Positions 33,638 through 43,342 of a stretch of 64,000 nt of DNA are shown piece by piece. The stretch's first letter is position 1. Each line of letters begins with the position of its first letter. A model generated the notes under the pieces. The model was given only the letters and a program-made list of their open reading frames with translations, was not told the origin of the DNA and searched no databases. A program made the position numbers and the translations under genes. This stretch comes from Scilla litardierei (lineage: Eukaryota > Streptophyta > Magnoliopsida > Asparagales > Asparagaceae), in contig CM061141.1 in the NCBI GenBank assembly GCA_030789695.1, positions 280,123,871 through 280,187,870 on the forward strand, written 5' to 3'.

Positions 33638-33751
33638 GTAATCCTCACTCTAGCTGTTACCTTCCTAGCTGGTTTTGATTGTTAGATTGTGTTGGTTGCT
33701 TGAACATGGTTGTTTGCTAGATTAGGGTTTGATTGTTAATTGCTTGATTAG
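33638..33751 (+). other. Putative intron between gag and pol of element D
   Basis: 114 bp that start GTAATC, end TTGATTAG and contain stops in the gag frame. Removing them leaves gag and protease-pol in one continuous frame. This fits a spliced intron or a retained insertion better than a frameshift. RNA evidence is not available here. Confidence 0.55.
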
Positions 33752-36171
33752 GTGTGATTTTGGTTTGCACATTTCCTGCACGAGTCCTCTTTGACTCTGG
33801 TGCATCGATGTGCATTTTGGCCCGGAGCTTCGTGGAGAGGCATTCCTTGTCGACGTCCCCTCTTCCCAAGAGTTGGAATGTCGTTACAGGGAATGGTGTG
33901 GTCTCGGTGCATCGTGGTTGCAATTCTTGCTCGTTGGTGGTATGTGGACATGAGCTTTTCGCTGATTTCATTGTCCACGACATCATCAACTATGATGCAG
34001 TTCTTGGGATGGATTGGCTTGCGAGCTTCTATGCTACGATTGACTGCAGGAGGAAGAAGGTGGTGTTCGAGATTCCCGGACATCCAGTGTTTGAGTTCAG
34101 TCGGGGTAGCAGTTCGCTTGGTCCTGTCAGATTTCGGGCCAGGCCGGTGGAGGCTGTGGCTATGCAGATGGAGCTGGAGTGGCCAGCTGTGGTGCGAGAT
34201 TTTGGCGACGTCTTCCCCGAGGAGATGTTTGGTTTGCCGCCTGATCGAGCTTTGGAATTTTCTATCGATCTTGTTCCAGGTGCGCAGCCGATTTCGAAGG
34301 CGCCGTATCGTATGGCACCTGCAGAGTTGGAAGAGTTGCGGAAGCAGTTGGATGAGCTTTTGCAGAAGGGTTATATTAATCCTAGCGTGTCTCCGTGGGG
34401 AGCGCCGGTGTTGTTGGTTAAGAAGAAGGATGGTTCGCGTCGCATGTGCGTGGACTATCGGGAGTTGAATGCGGTGACCATTAAGAATAAATACACGTTG
34501 CCTCGCATCGATGATATTTTTGATCAGCTTGGAGGTTCGAGGGTGTTTTCTAAATTGGATTTGCGGAGTGGTTACCATCAGTTGAAGGTGAAGAAGGGAG
34601 ATGTTCCGAAGATAGCGTTCAGGATGAAGTATGGACACTATGAGTTCGTGGTTATGCCTTTCGGCGTAACTAACGCGCCCGCAGTTTTCATGAATCTGAT
34701 GAACCTGATATTCTACGACTTCTTGGATAAGTTTGTCGTTATCTTTATTGACGACATTCTGATCTATTCGAAGTCGGAGGAAGAGCATGCATCGCACTTA
34801 AGGACGGTGTTGGAGATTTTGAGGAAGCATCGGTTGTATGCTAAGTTTTCGAAGTGCGAGTTTTGGCTGGATAGAGTTGCTTTTCTCAGGCATGTGGTGA
34901 CTGGAGATGGTATTTCAGTGGATCCCGAGAAGATTCGGGCCATCAGGGAGTGGCCTGTTCCGTCGTCTGCGTCTGAGATCCAGAGTTTCCTTGGACTTGC
35001 TGGTTATTATCGGCGATTCATTAGGGACTTTTCTCGTATTGCTGAGCCGATGACCAGGTTGACGCGGAAGGATGTTGCTTTTGTTTGGTCGGGTGATTGC
35101 GAGAGTGCTTTTGGTGTTCTGAAGGAGAGGTTGACGAGTGCCCCTATTCTTGTTGTGCCTGATCGCAGCGGTGGATTTGAGATCTTTTGCGATGCATCTG
35201 GCAAGGGTCTCGGTTGTGTGTTGCATCAGCACGGGCATGTTGTGGCGTATGCGTCTCATCAGCTTAAGGTACATGAGAAGAATTATCCGACGCATGATTT
35301 GGAGTTGGCTGCCGTTGTGTTTGCTCTTAAGATTTGGAGGCACTTCTTGCTGAGTGAGAAAGTGAAAATTTTCACCGATCACAAAAGCTTGAAGTATATT
35401 TTCACTCAGAAGGAGCTCAACATGCGACAGCGTCGATGGTTGGAGCTTATGGAGGATTATGATATTGATTTGCAGTTTCACCCTGGCAAGGTGAATGTGG
35501 TTCCTGATGCGTTGAGTAGGCTGCCAGCGGTGATGATTTTGACTTCGCAGTGGAGATTGCAGCAGGATTTTTGCGAGTCTGGTGTTGAGATTGTTCTTCC
35601 TGGCGTGGCTTCGTCGTTGATGTACATGCAGGTACAGTCGACGATCGTGGATCGGATTAAGGCTGGCCAGGCTGAGGATCCGAAGCTGGTGAGGATTCGG
35701 GAGATGGTGGAAGCCGGTCTGCGGACTGACTTTTTGATTCATGAGGATGGCTCGCTGAGGTTTGGAGCCAGGTTGTGTGTGCCCGCTGGGGATATCAGAG
35801 AGGAGCTGATGGTGGAGGCACACAGTTCGCCGTATTCTGTGCATCCTGGTGGCACCAAGATTTACCAGGATCTTCGTCTGAATTATTGGTGGCATGGTAT
35901 GAAGAGGAGCGTGGCTCGGAGTGTAGCCAAGTGCTTGGTTTGCCAGCAAGTGAAGGCGGAGCATCAGCGTTCGGCCGGGTTGCTACAACCGCTTCCGATT
36001 CCGGAGTGGAAGTGGCAGCACATCACTATGGATTTCGTGACTGGACTACCTCGGAGTCCGAAGCAGAATGACGCGATTTGGGTGATCGTAGATCGATTGA
36101 CCAAATCTGCGCACTTTATTCCGTTCCGAGTGGGACAGTCCACTGAGGCGCTAGCAAGGAGATATATGGAG
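33752..36171 (+). CDS. pol of element D, 5' part (protease, RT, RNase H, integrase N-terminus)
   Basis: The protease active site is LFDSGAS near 33785. The RT carries MCVDYRELN (about 34444), the catalytic FIDDIL motif (about 34745, the YxDD box) and the RT-RNase H connection [12 protein letters not shown]. RNase H has [10 protein letters not shown] and TDHKSLKY. The integrase HHCC zinc domain runs from about 35820 to 35945 ([12 protein letters not shown]) and the first catalytic Asp is in MDFVTGLP (about 36031). There is no internal stop. The frame ends at a second intron-like interruption in the integrase core. It would copy and insert D's cDNA. The 5' boundary assumes splicing at 33751. 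Confidence 0.88.
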
Positions 36172-36241
36172 GTAAATTCTTTTACTCTCCGTTTTATTTC
36201 CTTTTCCTAGTTTGGATAGTGATGTATCGTGAATCGTGCAG
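36172..36241 (+). other. Putative second intron in the integrase of element D
   Basis: 70 bp with GTAAAT at the start and a T-rich tract then GTGCAG at the end. It lies between the first and second catalytic Asp codons of integrase. Its removal brings the two integrase halves together except for one missing base just downstream (about 36248). It is short for a plant intron, so an insertion is an alternative. Confidence 0.45.
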
Positions 36242-37143
36242 GAGGTTGGCGACTTCATGGAGTCCCCGTGAGTATCGTGTCTGACAGAGACACGAGGTTC
36301 ACATCTCAGTTCTGGCAGAGTTTGCAGAAGAGTTTGGGTACGCGTCTGAGTTTCAGCACGGCGTACCATCCGCAGACGGATAGCCAGTCCGAGAGGACGA
36401 TTCAGATTTTGGAAGACATGCTGAGGGCGTGCATGTTGGATTTCAAGGGTTCGTGGGAGGACCATCTACATTTGGTGGAGTTTTCCTACAACAACAGCTT
36501 CCAGGCGAGTATTGGCATGGCACCATTCGCCGCCCTTTATGGGAGGAAATGTCGATCGCCATTGAGTTGGGATGATGTTGGTGATCGGGAGTTGTTGGGA
36601 CCTGAGATGATCGTGGAAGCCGTGGAGATCGTCAGGAATATTCGGGAGAGGTTGAGGATTGCTCAGGACCGTTTTAAGCATTGGGCGGATGCTAAACGTC
36701 GTCCTTTGGAGTTTCAGCCGGGCGACCATGTGTTCTTGAAGATTTCCCCGAATCGTGGTGTGATTCGTTTCGGGAAGCGTGGAAAGTTGAGCCCGCGATA
36801 CATTGGACCATTTGACGTTTTGGAGAGGGTTGGCGAGGTAGCTTATCGCTTGACCTTGCCGCCATCTTTGGAAGGAGTTCACAATGTTTTCCATGTGTCG
36901 CAGCTTCGTCGATACATTAGCGATCCGTCTCATGCGGTGGATTTTTCGGAGATTACCGTTCGCCCCGATATGACGTATGACCAGCATCCGGTGCAGATTC
37001 TGGACAGGCGTCAGAAATCACTTCGGAACAAGGTTGTCAATCTTGTGAGGGTGATGTGGCGACACGGTTCACCTGGAGAGTCTACTTGGGAGAATGAGGA
37101 TGAGATACGAGAGCTTTTCCCACTTTTGTTTCCGAACTCGTGA
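36242..37143 (+). pseudogene. pol of element D, 3' part (integrase core and chromodomain-like end)
   Basis: Continues the integrase with the second catalytic Asp ([10 protein letters not shown]) and the Glu region ([16 protein letters not shown]), then the GPY/F-type region ([18 protein letters not shown]) and a C-terminal chromodomain-like module ([15 protein letters not shown] to [16 protein letters not shown]) typical of plant chromoviruses. That module is thought to guide integration into heterochromatin. A one-base deletion near 36248 takes it out of the upstream frame, so it is listed as broken. Confidence 0.82.
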
Positions 37144-37175
37144 GTTTTGGAAATTCCGAGGACGGAATTTTTCTT

Positions 37176-37188
37176 AAGTTGGGGAGGA
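37176..37188 (+). other. Polypurine tract, element D
   Basis: AAGTTGGGGAGGA directly before the 3' LTR start TGTAACGACTGC at 37189. Confidence 0.75.
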
Positions 37189-37505
37189 TGTAACGACTGC
37201 TTTTCGTGTATCTGGATTTAATATAATATAACATATGTTTTGGTGGATTTTCTCCTCTTGTGTGGTTTTCGTCTCCGTAGATTTCATTTTCGATCGATTC
37301 GTCGTATTTTCTCGCTTCTTCCTTAGGATTGTCGATTTCGGAGTAAGTCACTCGTGACGGACTTCATAACGGTCGTATCTAACTGTTAGATCAAGCCTAG
37401 GAGTCTTAGGAATCGATCCCGGGGCCCCGCGCTCCGTATCGGTACTTGTATGTGCTCATTAGCCGGTGTAAGAAGGGCCACCGACCGACTAGATGACGAT
37501 CCAGT
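37189..37505 (+). repeat. 3' LTR of element D, first part
   Basis: The first 317 bp of the 3' LTR up to the insertion of element C, continued at 50080. The last five bases, CCAGT, are C's target site. Confidence 0.94.
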
Positions 37506-37799
37506 TGATCACTCCATATTTTACACCTTTTCCCGTGGATTTGCATGCCATTTTGATCGCCCAAATCATGTTTTTCACGATATATCGACGATATTGCGAT
37601 GCTTTTCACGATTTGTTGTTTTTGTCGCATTTCAGGTGATTTGGCGCGATTAGGAGTGATCTCGAGACGCGCTTACTCTACACGGCCACCGACGACCTCC
37701 CCGAGGGATATTTTGCTGTTGGAGAGGAGCGGAAGAAGAATGGACGTCGCAGGAGCGACGAGGAGGCCAAAACAATCAGATTGGGCATCTTTTGTGTCC

Positions 37800-38270
37800 C
37801 ACTCGGCAGAGTGGAGGAGCCACTCGGCCGACCAGCGAGACACTGCTCGGCCGACCCGTTCAGACACGTTTTCCATGTGTACTCGGCCGAGCGACGGAGA
37901 CCACATCGGCCGAGTGACGATACCACGTCCGCCCAAGTGGCGCCCGGACGAAGGCCCTCAAAAAGATCGAAGCTACTGTTTTTCGGCCACCTGAGCTTCA
38001 GAAGACCCACTCGGCCGAGTGGTAAACCGCGTCCGCCCGAGTGCAGTGAAGCCATCGGCCGAGTGACGACAACTCACTCGGCCGAGCCGCCTCCGAACTG
38101 AAGACCCTTGAAGCCCCCGACTTACTGGAAAATGACAGGGTTTTCACTCGGCCGAGCGACTTTTGTCACTCGGCCGAGTGTGATGCGCTGCCTGTAGCGA
38201 AATTTGCGGAAAACAGGCTGTGCAGGGGCGTTTTGGTCAGGATTTTTGGACGATTTTTGGGGCTATTTAA
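37800..38270 (+). promoter_or_regulatory. U3 palindrome array and TATA box, element C
   Basis: About a dozen CTCGGCCGAG, CTCGGCCGA or CATCGGCCGAGTG words are followed by TATTTAA flanked by GGGC and GCCC. Same layout as in A and B. The LTR promoter of C is inferred to start transcription about 30 bp downstream of the box. Confidence 0.7.
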
Positions 38271-38658
38271 GCCCTGTTTTTACCCTAGTTTTAGGAGCCA
38301 TCTCTTAGATTTTTTGCAGCTTTTTGAGATTACTTTTTAGCTTTATTATTTTGTGATTGGAGAAGAGAAAAACTTGGATTTTTGTTGGATTAATTGAAGA
38401 ACTACTTTGGTTTGCATCTCTCTTCCCCAAGAACTCTATTTTTATTGTTCATATCATTGTTGTGATGAATTCCATTGTCTATTTCATTGATTATTTTTGT
38501 GCTATTGCTATGATTTGTGAGTAGTCTCCACGTCTTGGGGCATGGGGATGAACCCTACAAGCCCAATTTCGTATTTGTGATAAATTGGTAGAAATTGTGC
38601 TAGAATCAATAATTAGAGATTAGATTGGGATCGAATTACTACGGATAGCTAGGTATTC

Positions 38659-38965
38659 ATATCAATTGGGATTTGCAAGAGATTGGATCCCAATTTGATA
38701 GGAAGCCCTAGAAATCCGAATTGGGTTGGAGTCGGATTTTCGAAGTATCGGTTTGCAAGAGATTGGACCGATACTAGGATCTCCGGTTGCAATTCCGTGC
38801 CGATACCCGTTTGCAAGAGATTGGACGGGTAGGAACTATCCTAATTTAGATTGTGGACCGAGTTTGCAAGAGATTGGGCTCGGTGCGCAATTGGACGATG
38901 ATGTTGATCCTAATGCTAGCTTTCCTAGGCTAGGGTTTGCAAGAGATTGGACCCGACCCTAGGAT
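38659..38965 (+). repeat. Leader hairpin series, element C
   Basis: Five hairpins share the loop TTTGCAAGAGATTGG(A/G). Arms in order: ATTGGGA/TCCCAAT (extended by ATATCA/TGATA), AGTATCGG/CCGATACT, TACCCG/CGGGTA, ACCGAG/CTCGGT, and CTAGGG with CCCGACCCTAGG. Each arm pair differs in sequence but is self-complementary. All lie 400-700 nt downstream of the TATA box, inside the genomic RNA leader. Confidence 0.85.
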
Positions 38966-39329
38966 AGCTATAGACCGGCAACAGCGCGAGAGCGTGAGCT
39001 TGGTTCCACATTTAGTTGCAACTAGTTCATCCAAATTCTCATTCTAGCAATTTTGATACCGACGAACCACATTTATGAAACACGGTGAGTAGTGGGGATT
39101 CCCCACTCCCTAGACGTTCTTTATTTGATTTGATATTTCGCACATTTGTCTGACGATTGTGACAGGATCGCCCAAGGCAATTCTCTCTATTCTTAAATAG
39201 CCAGGTTGATTAGGAGCAAGCACGGTCATTCGTCCTCCCTGTGTTCGATACCCGCTCGCCGCTATACCGTGCGCTTGCGGTAAAACTACAACCGTTCTTT
39301 GGGTGTACGTCCCGGAGTGATCAAGTTTT

Positions 39330-39346
39330 TGGCGCCGTTGCCGGGG
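39330..39346 (+). other. Primer-binding site (tRNA-Asp type), element C
   Basis: TGGCGCCGTTGCCGGGG, identical to A. Confidence 0.92.
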
Positions 39347-39400
39347 AGCGCCCTATTTGCATATTCTCCCCGTATTTTGCAAAAGATCTTAACAGGGAGA

Positions 39401-42400
39401 ATGGAGGATGCACTGCCAATAATGGAACTCAGTCGAGAAGACTATGACTCCTTCACAGACCTCCTTAAGTAACTTGTCGACGAGGTCCACGCTACCGGAG
39501 CATTTGCTATTGATATCAAGGACCCCGACGAACAACTATTTGCTAGTTTTGTGATGGACCAAATCTCTCCGGAGGGGACTATCGGAGGCAATGTCAGAGT
39601 TGACGTGGTCGACGACAAATTGTATTTCGAAGACAATAGAGCGAGTGTCGAAGAACACTATGCTCCCGAAGAACCCTTCGAGCAAACCGACGATCAGGGA
39701 GTTACACTCTATGACGCTCACTCTTGTTTTTATGAATCGTCTGATGTGTTTCTTGATTCCAGGTACGAACTGGAGCAGAGTGAAGGTTTTGGCGATGCTA
39801 GCCCTGAATCGGAGGGCGCCTATTTCGATGCCTCATCCTCACTGAGTAGCGAGTCTGACTCGTCACAAGAAAGCATGCCACCTGAACATGAGCTAAACCT
39901 GGACGACAAGGAGAAAGTCGAACTCATGCGAGCCGATGAAGTGGAAGGAGCAGCGCCACCTGAGGTAGAGCTTAAACAATTACCGCCGAATCTAAGGTAT
40001 GCCTTTTTGGGTAATAAACTAACTTACCCGGTGATAGTCAATTCCCACCTCACACAAGATCAACTTGAAAAACTCCTAGACGTTCTTAGGAGCCACAAGG
40101 ATGTCCTGGGCTACACTATCTCCGATCTAAAAGGGATAAGCCCTAGGCTTTGCATGCATAGGATCCATTTGGAGGATACCGATGCCACCTCCATTGAGCC
40201 TCAAAGGCGGTTAAACCCGAACATGAAGGAGGTGGTTAAAAAAGAAATCCTAAAATTGCTAGAAGCCGGTATTATTTATCCTATCTCAGACAGTAGGTGG
40301 GTTAGCCCCGTTCACGTCGTTCCCAAGAAGGGAGGGATGACAGTTATAAAAAATGAAAAAGGTGAGCCCATATCTACACGCACCGTCACGGGATGGCGAA
40401 TGTGCATTGACTATAGGAAACTCAATAAAGCCACCCGAAAGGACCATTACCCGTTGCCCTTCATTGATCAAATGCTTGAACGCCTAGCGAAGCATAAATA
40501 CTTTTGCTATCTAGATGGGTATTCGGGTTTCTTCCAAATCCCTTTGCACGAAGATGACCAAGAAAAGACAACTTTCACTTGTCCCTATGGCACCTATGCA
40601 TACCGTAGGATGCCGTTCGGCCTTTGTAATGCTCCCGCCACTTTTCAAAGATGTATGACATCCATATTTTCCGATTATATTGAAAACATTATGGAAGTTT
40701 TTATGGATGATTTCTCGGTTTACGGAAGTGAGTTTGACTCTTGCTTGGAAAATCTCACTAAAGTCCTAAAAAGGTGCCAACAAAACAATCTCACTCTCAA
40801 TTGGGAAAAGTGTCACTTCATGGTAACGGAAGGTATAGTTCTCGGACATCTTGTTTCCTCAAGAGGAATCGAGGTAGATAAAGCAAAAATTGAGGTAATC
40901 GAAAAACTTCCTCCTCCTATTAATGTCAAGGGCATTAGAGGTTTCCTTGGTCACGCGGGGTTTTACCGCCGCTTCATCAAGGATTTCGCCTCGATTGCCC
41001 GACCTCTTACTTCCTTGCTCGCTAAAGATGTTCCTTTTGACTTTTCAGGAGAATGCTTGCAAGCTTTCAACACCTTGAAGGAAGCGCTAGTCTCAGCGCC
41101 TATCATACAACCGCCGGATTGGAGCCTCCCTTTTGAGCTAATGTGCGATGCTAGCGACCAAGCCATTGGAGCGGTATTGGGACAAAGGAAAGATAGGAAG
41201 CTTCATGCGATATACTACGCAAGTAAGACATTGGATGACGCGCAGAAAAACTACACAACTACCGAGAAGGAGCTTCTAGCGGTCGTCTGTTCTATAGAGA
41301 AGTTTCGCTCCTACCTCCTCGGTTCCAAGGTGATTGTCCACACCGACCATGCGGCATTGAAGTATCTTTTAAACAAGAAGGAGGCCAAACCCCGGTTGAT
41401 TAGGTGGATACTCTTGTTGCAAGAATTCGACCTAGAGATCAGAGATAAGAAGGGTACAGACAATGTCGTGGCGGATCATTTATCTAGGCTCATTCGCGAC
41501 AAGGAGGATGAGAGCTTACCTATTGATGACACATTTGTTGATGAGAGGCTATATGCGGTAAGGACCGGGGAAGTACCTTGGTACGCGGACTTCATCAACT
41601 ACTTGGCTTGCGGAATCAAACCGCATGGGATGTCCACGCAACAAAAGAGGAGATTTATGCATGAGGTCCGTAGCTACTTTTGGGAAGATCCTTACCTTTT
41701 CAAGATATGCAAGGATAGTGTCATTCGTAGGTGTGTTTCTAAAGAGGAGGCGACGTCTATCATTTTGCATTGCCACGGTCTACCATGCGGGGGACATCAT
41801 GCCGCCTCTAAAACCACCGCTAAGATCTTGCAGAGCGGGTTCTTCTGGCCGACAATGTTTAAAGACACCCACAACTTTGTAAAAGGGTGCGATAGATGCC
41901 AACGGACCGGGAATATCTCCAAGCGCAATGAAATGCCAATGAGGCCCATCCAAGAAATTGAGCTTTTTGATTGTTGGGGAGTAGACTTCATGGGACCATT
42001 TCCATCGAGCAATGGCAACAAATACATCCTATTGGCCGTCGACTACGTCTCCAAATGGGTGGAGGCAATTGCCACTCCTACTAATGATGCAAGGGTCGTC
42101 TCCAAGTTCTTCAAGCAAAATATTTTCCCGCGTTTCGGAGTGCCGCGTACCTTGATAAGCGACGGGGGGAGCCACTTCATAGAGAACAAGTTTGAAGCCA
42201 TGCTAAAGAAGTACGGGGTAAATCATAGAGTTGGCATGGCTTATCACCCCCAGACAAGTGGTCAAGTGGAAGTCTCAAATAGAGAGATCAAGCAAATTCT
42301 CGAGAAAACCGTGGATCGGTCTAGAAAGGATTGGTCAATGAAGTTAAACGACGCCCTATGGGCTTATCGCACGGCCTTTCGCACCCCCATCGGCACCACA

Positions 42401-43279
42401 CCGTTCCGTCTAGTTTATGGGAAGGCTTGCCACTTACCGGTAGAGTTGGAGCACCGCGCATATTGGGCCATCAAGACCTTTAACTACGACTACAAGAGTG
42501 CGGCGGTGAGGCGACTCTTGGACATCAACGAGCTTGATGAGATAAGAAGAGACGCCTACGAAAGCTCAAGAATTTACAAAGAAAGGACTAAGATTCTCCA
42601 CGATGCCCGCATTACCGTCACGGACTTCAAAGTAGGAGACAAGGTCTTGCTCTATAATTCCCGGCTCCGACTATTTCCCGGTAAGTTGAGGTCACGTTGG
42701 TCTGGACCTTTCACCATCAAGCATATACAATCGGGAGGAGCATTCGAGTTGGAGAGCAAGGACGGTTCCACGTTCAAAGTAAATGGTCAAAGGCTCAAGC
42801 ACTATTCCGGAGGAATCCCGACGGGCGAAACCAATAGGGTATATTTGCTTAAAGAACGGTCGGAAGATCTCATGGACCTCCTCGATGAGGTGATAGAGGA
42901 GACGATTCCTCACTCAATTGGCGCCCTTTTTGATGAAGAATTTGAAGAAGGCCCGGATTTAGGCCATGAAGACAATAACGATGATTCCCCCGACCTCTCC
43001 GCTGAAGTTGATGAAGGCGACGTTGATGTCGCAAGGATTCGAGAGCTCTGCAAGCTCTCGAAATTAAAGTCTCCAAAGAAAGCTCCGCCGGTACGGAAAT
43101 CGGCATCGCCGGTTAAGCCGTTGATCGGGGCAAATGCTAGCTTGGGGGAGCCTCCCCCCAACACTATTCGAGACAAGAGACCTCCGAGGGAGCACGCTAC
43201 GCCGCCACGTCCAAATCCAAGCGCGCTCCCCGGCAAGTTTGACGGGTGCATCTCATATGCACCAAACATCCCGCATTGA
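39401..43279 (+). CDS. pol of element C (RT, RNase H, integrase, ORF1 tail)
   Basis: An ATG at 39401 starts the frame, but a TAA at 39470-39472 interrupts it after 23 codons; the open part recognised is 39551-43279 (1242 codons). Numbering from 39551: acidic linker 1-190; RT about 215-480 with MCIDYRKLN (285) and the catalytic FMDDFS (383); RNase H about 525-640 ([18 protein letters not shown]); integrase zinc domain about 735-790 ([19 protein letters not shown]); catalytic Asp in VDFMGPF (810), Asp in LISDGGSHF (870) and Glu in [11 protein letters not shown] (905); no chromodomain. Residues from about 1106 to the end are the same tail as the gag-protease of A and B ([10 protein letters not shown] to ISYAPNIPH). 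It would copy and integrate RNA packaged by Gag from another element. Whether the early stop is read through, or translation starts at 39551, is unknown. Confidence 0.9.
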
Positions 43280-43342
43280 TTGAAAATTATAGGGGGTCGA
43301 GCTCACGACCTAAAACGAGCGCTTGTCGGGAGGCAACCCGAC
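43245..43342 (+). other. Conserved stem-loops at the end of ORF1, element C
   Basis: GGTGCAT/ATGCACC with loop CTCAT (43245-43263, inside the last codons), GGTCG/CGACC (43295-43310) and GTCGGG/CCCGAC with loop AGGCAA (43325-43342), just past the stop. The same three occur in A and B. In E the first is GGCGCAT/ATGCGCC and the second AAGTCG/CGACTT, i.e. paired changes. Confidence 0.8.

Larger units (their letters stand above)
37506..39323 (+). repeat. 5' LTR of element C
   Basis: 1818 bp from TGATCACTCC to GGAGTGATCA. It contains the palindrome array (37800-38190), TATTTAA (38264-38270), the hairpin series (38659-38965) and the conserved TACCG...CGGTA segment near 39266-39283. The partner LTR is 48257-50074. 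Confidence 0.96.

Noticed and set aside
32365..33648. 427-codon minus-strand frame opposite gag of element D (also 33748-34797 and 34915-35964)
   Set aside because: Antisense shadows of gag and pol. The plus-strand frames hold all the recognised motifs.
39245..39290. tRNA-like B-box (GTTCGATACCC) near LTR ends
   Set aside because: There is no matching A-box or cloverleaf. The segment is a conserved LTR part with its own small TACCG...CGGTA hairpin.
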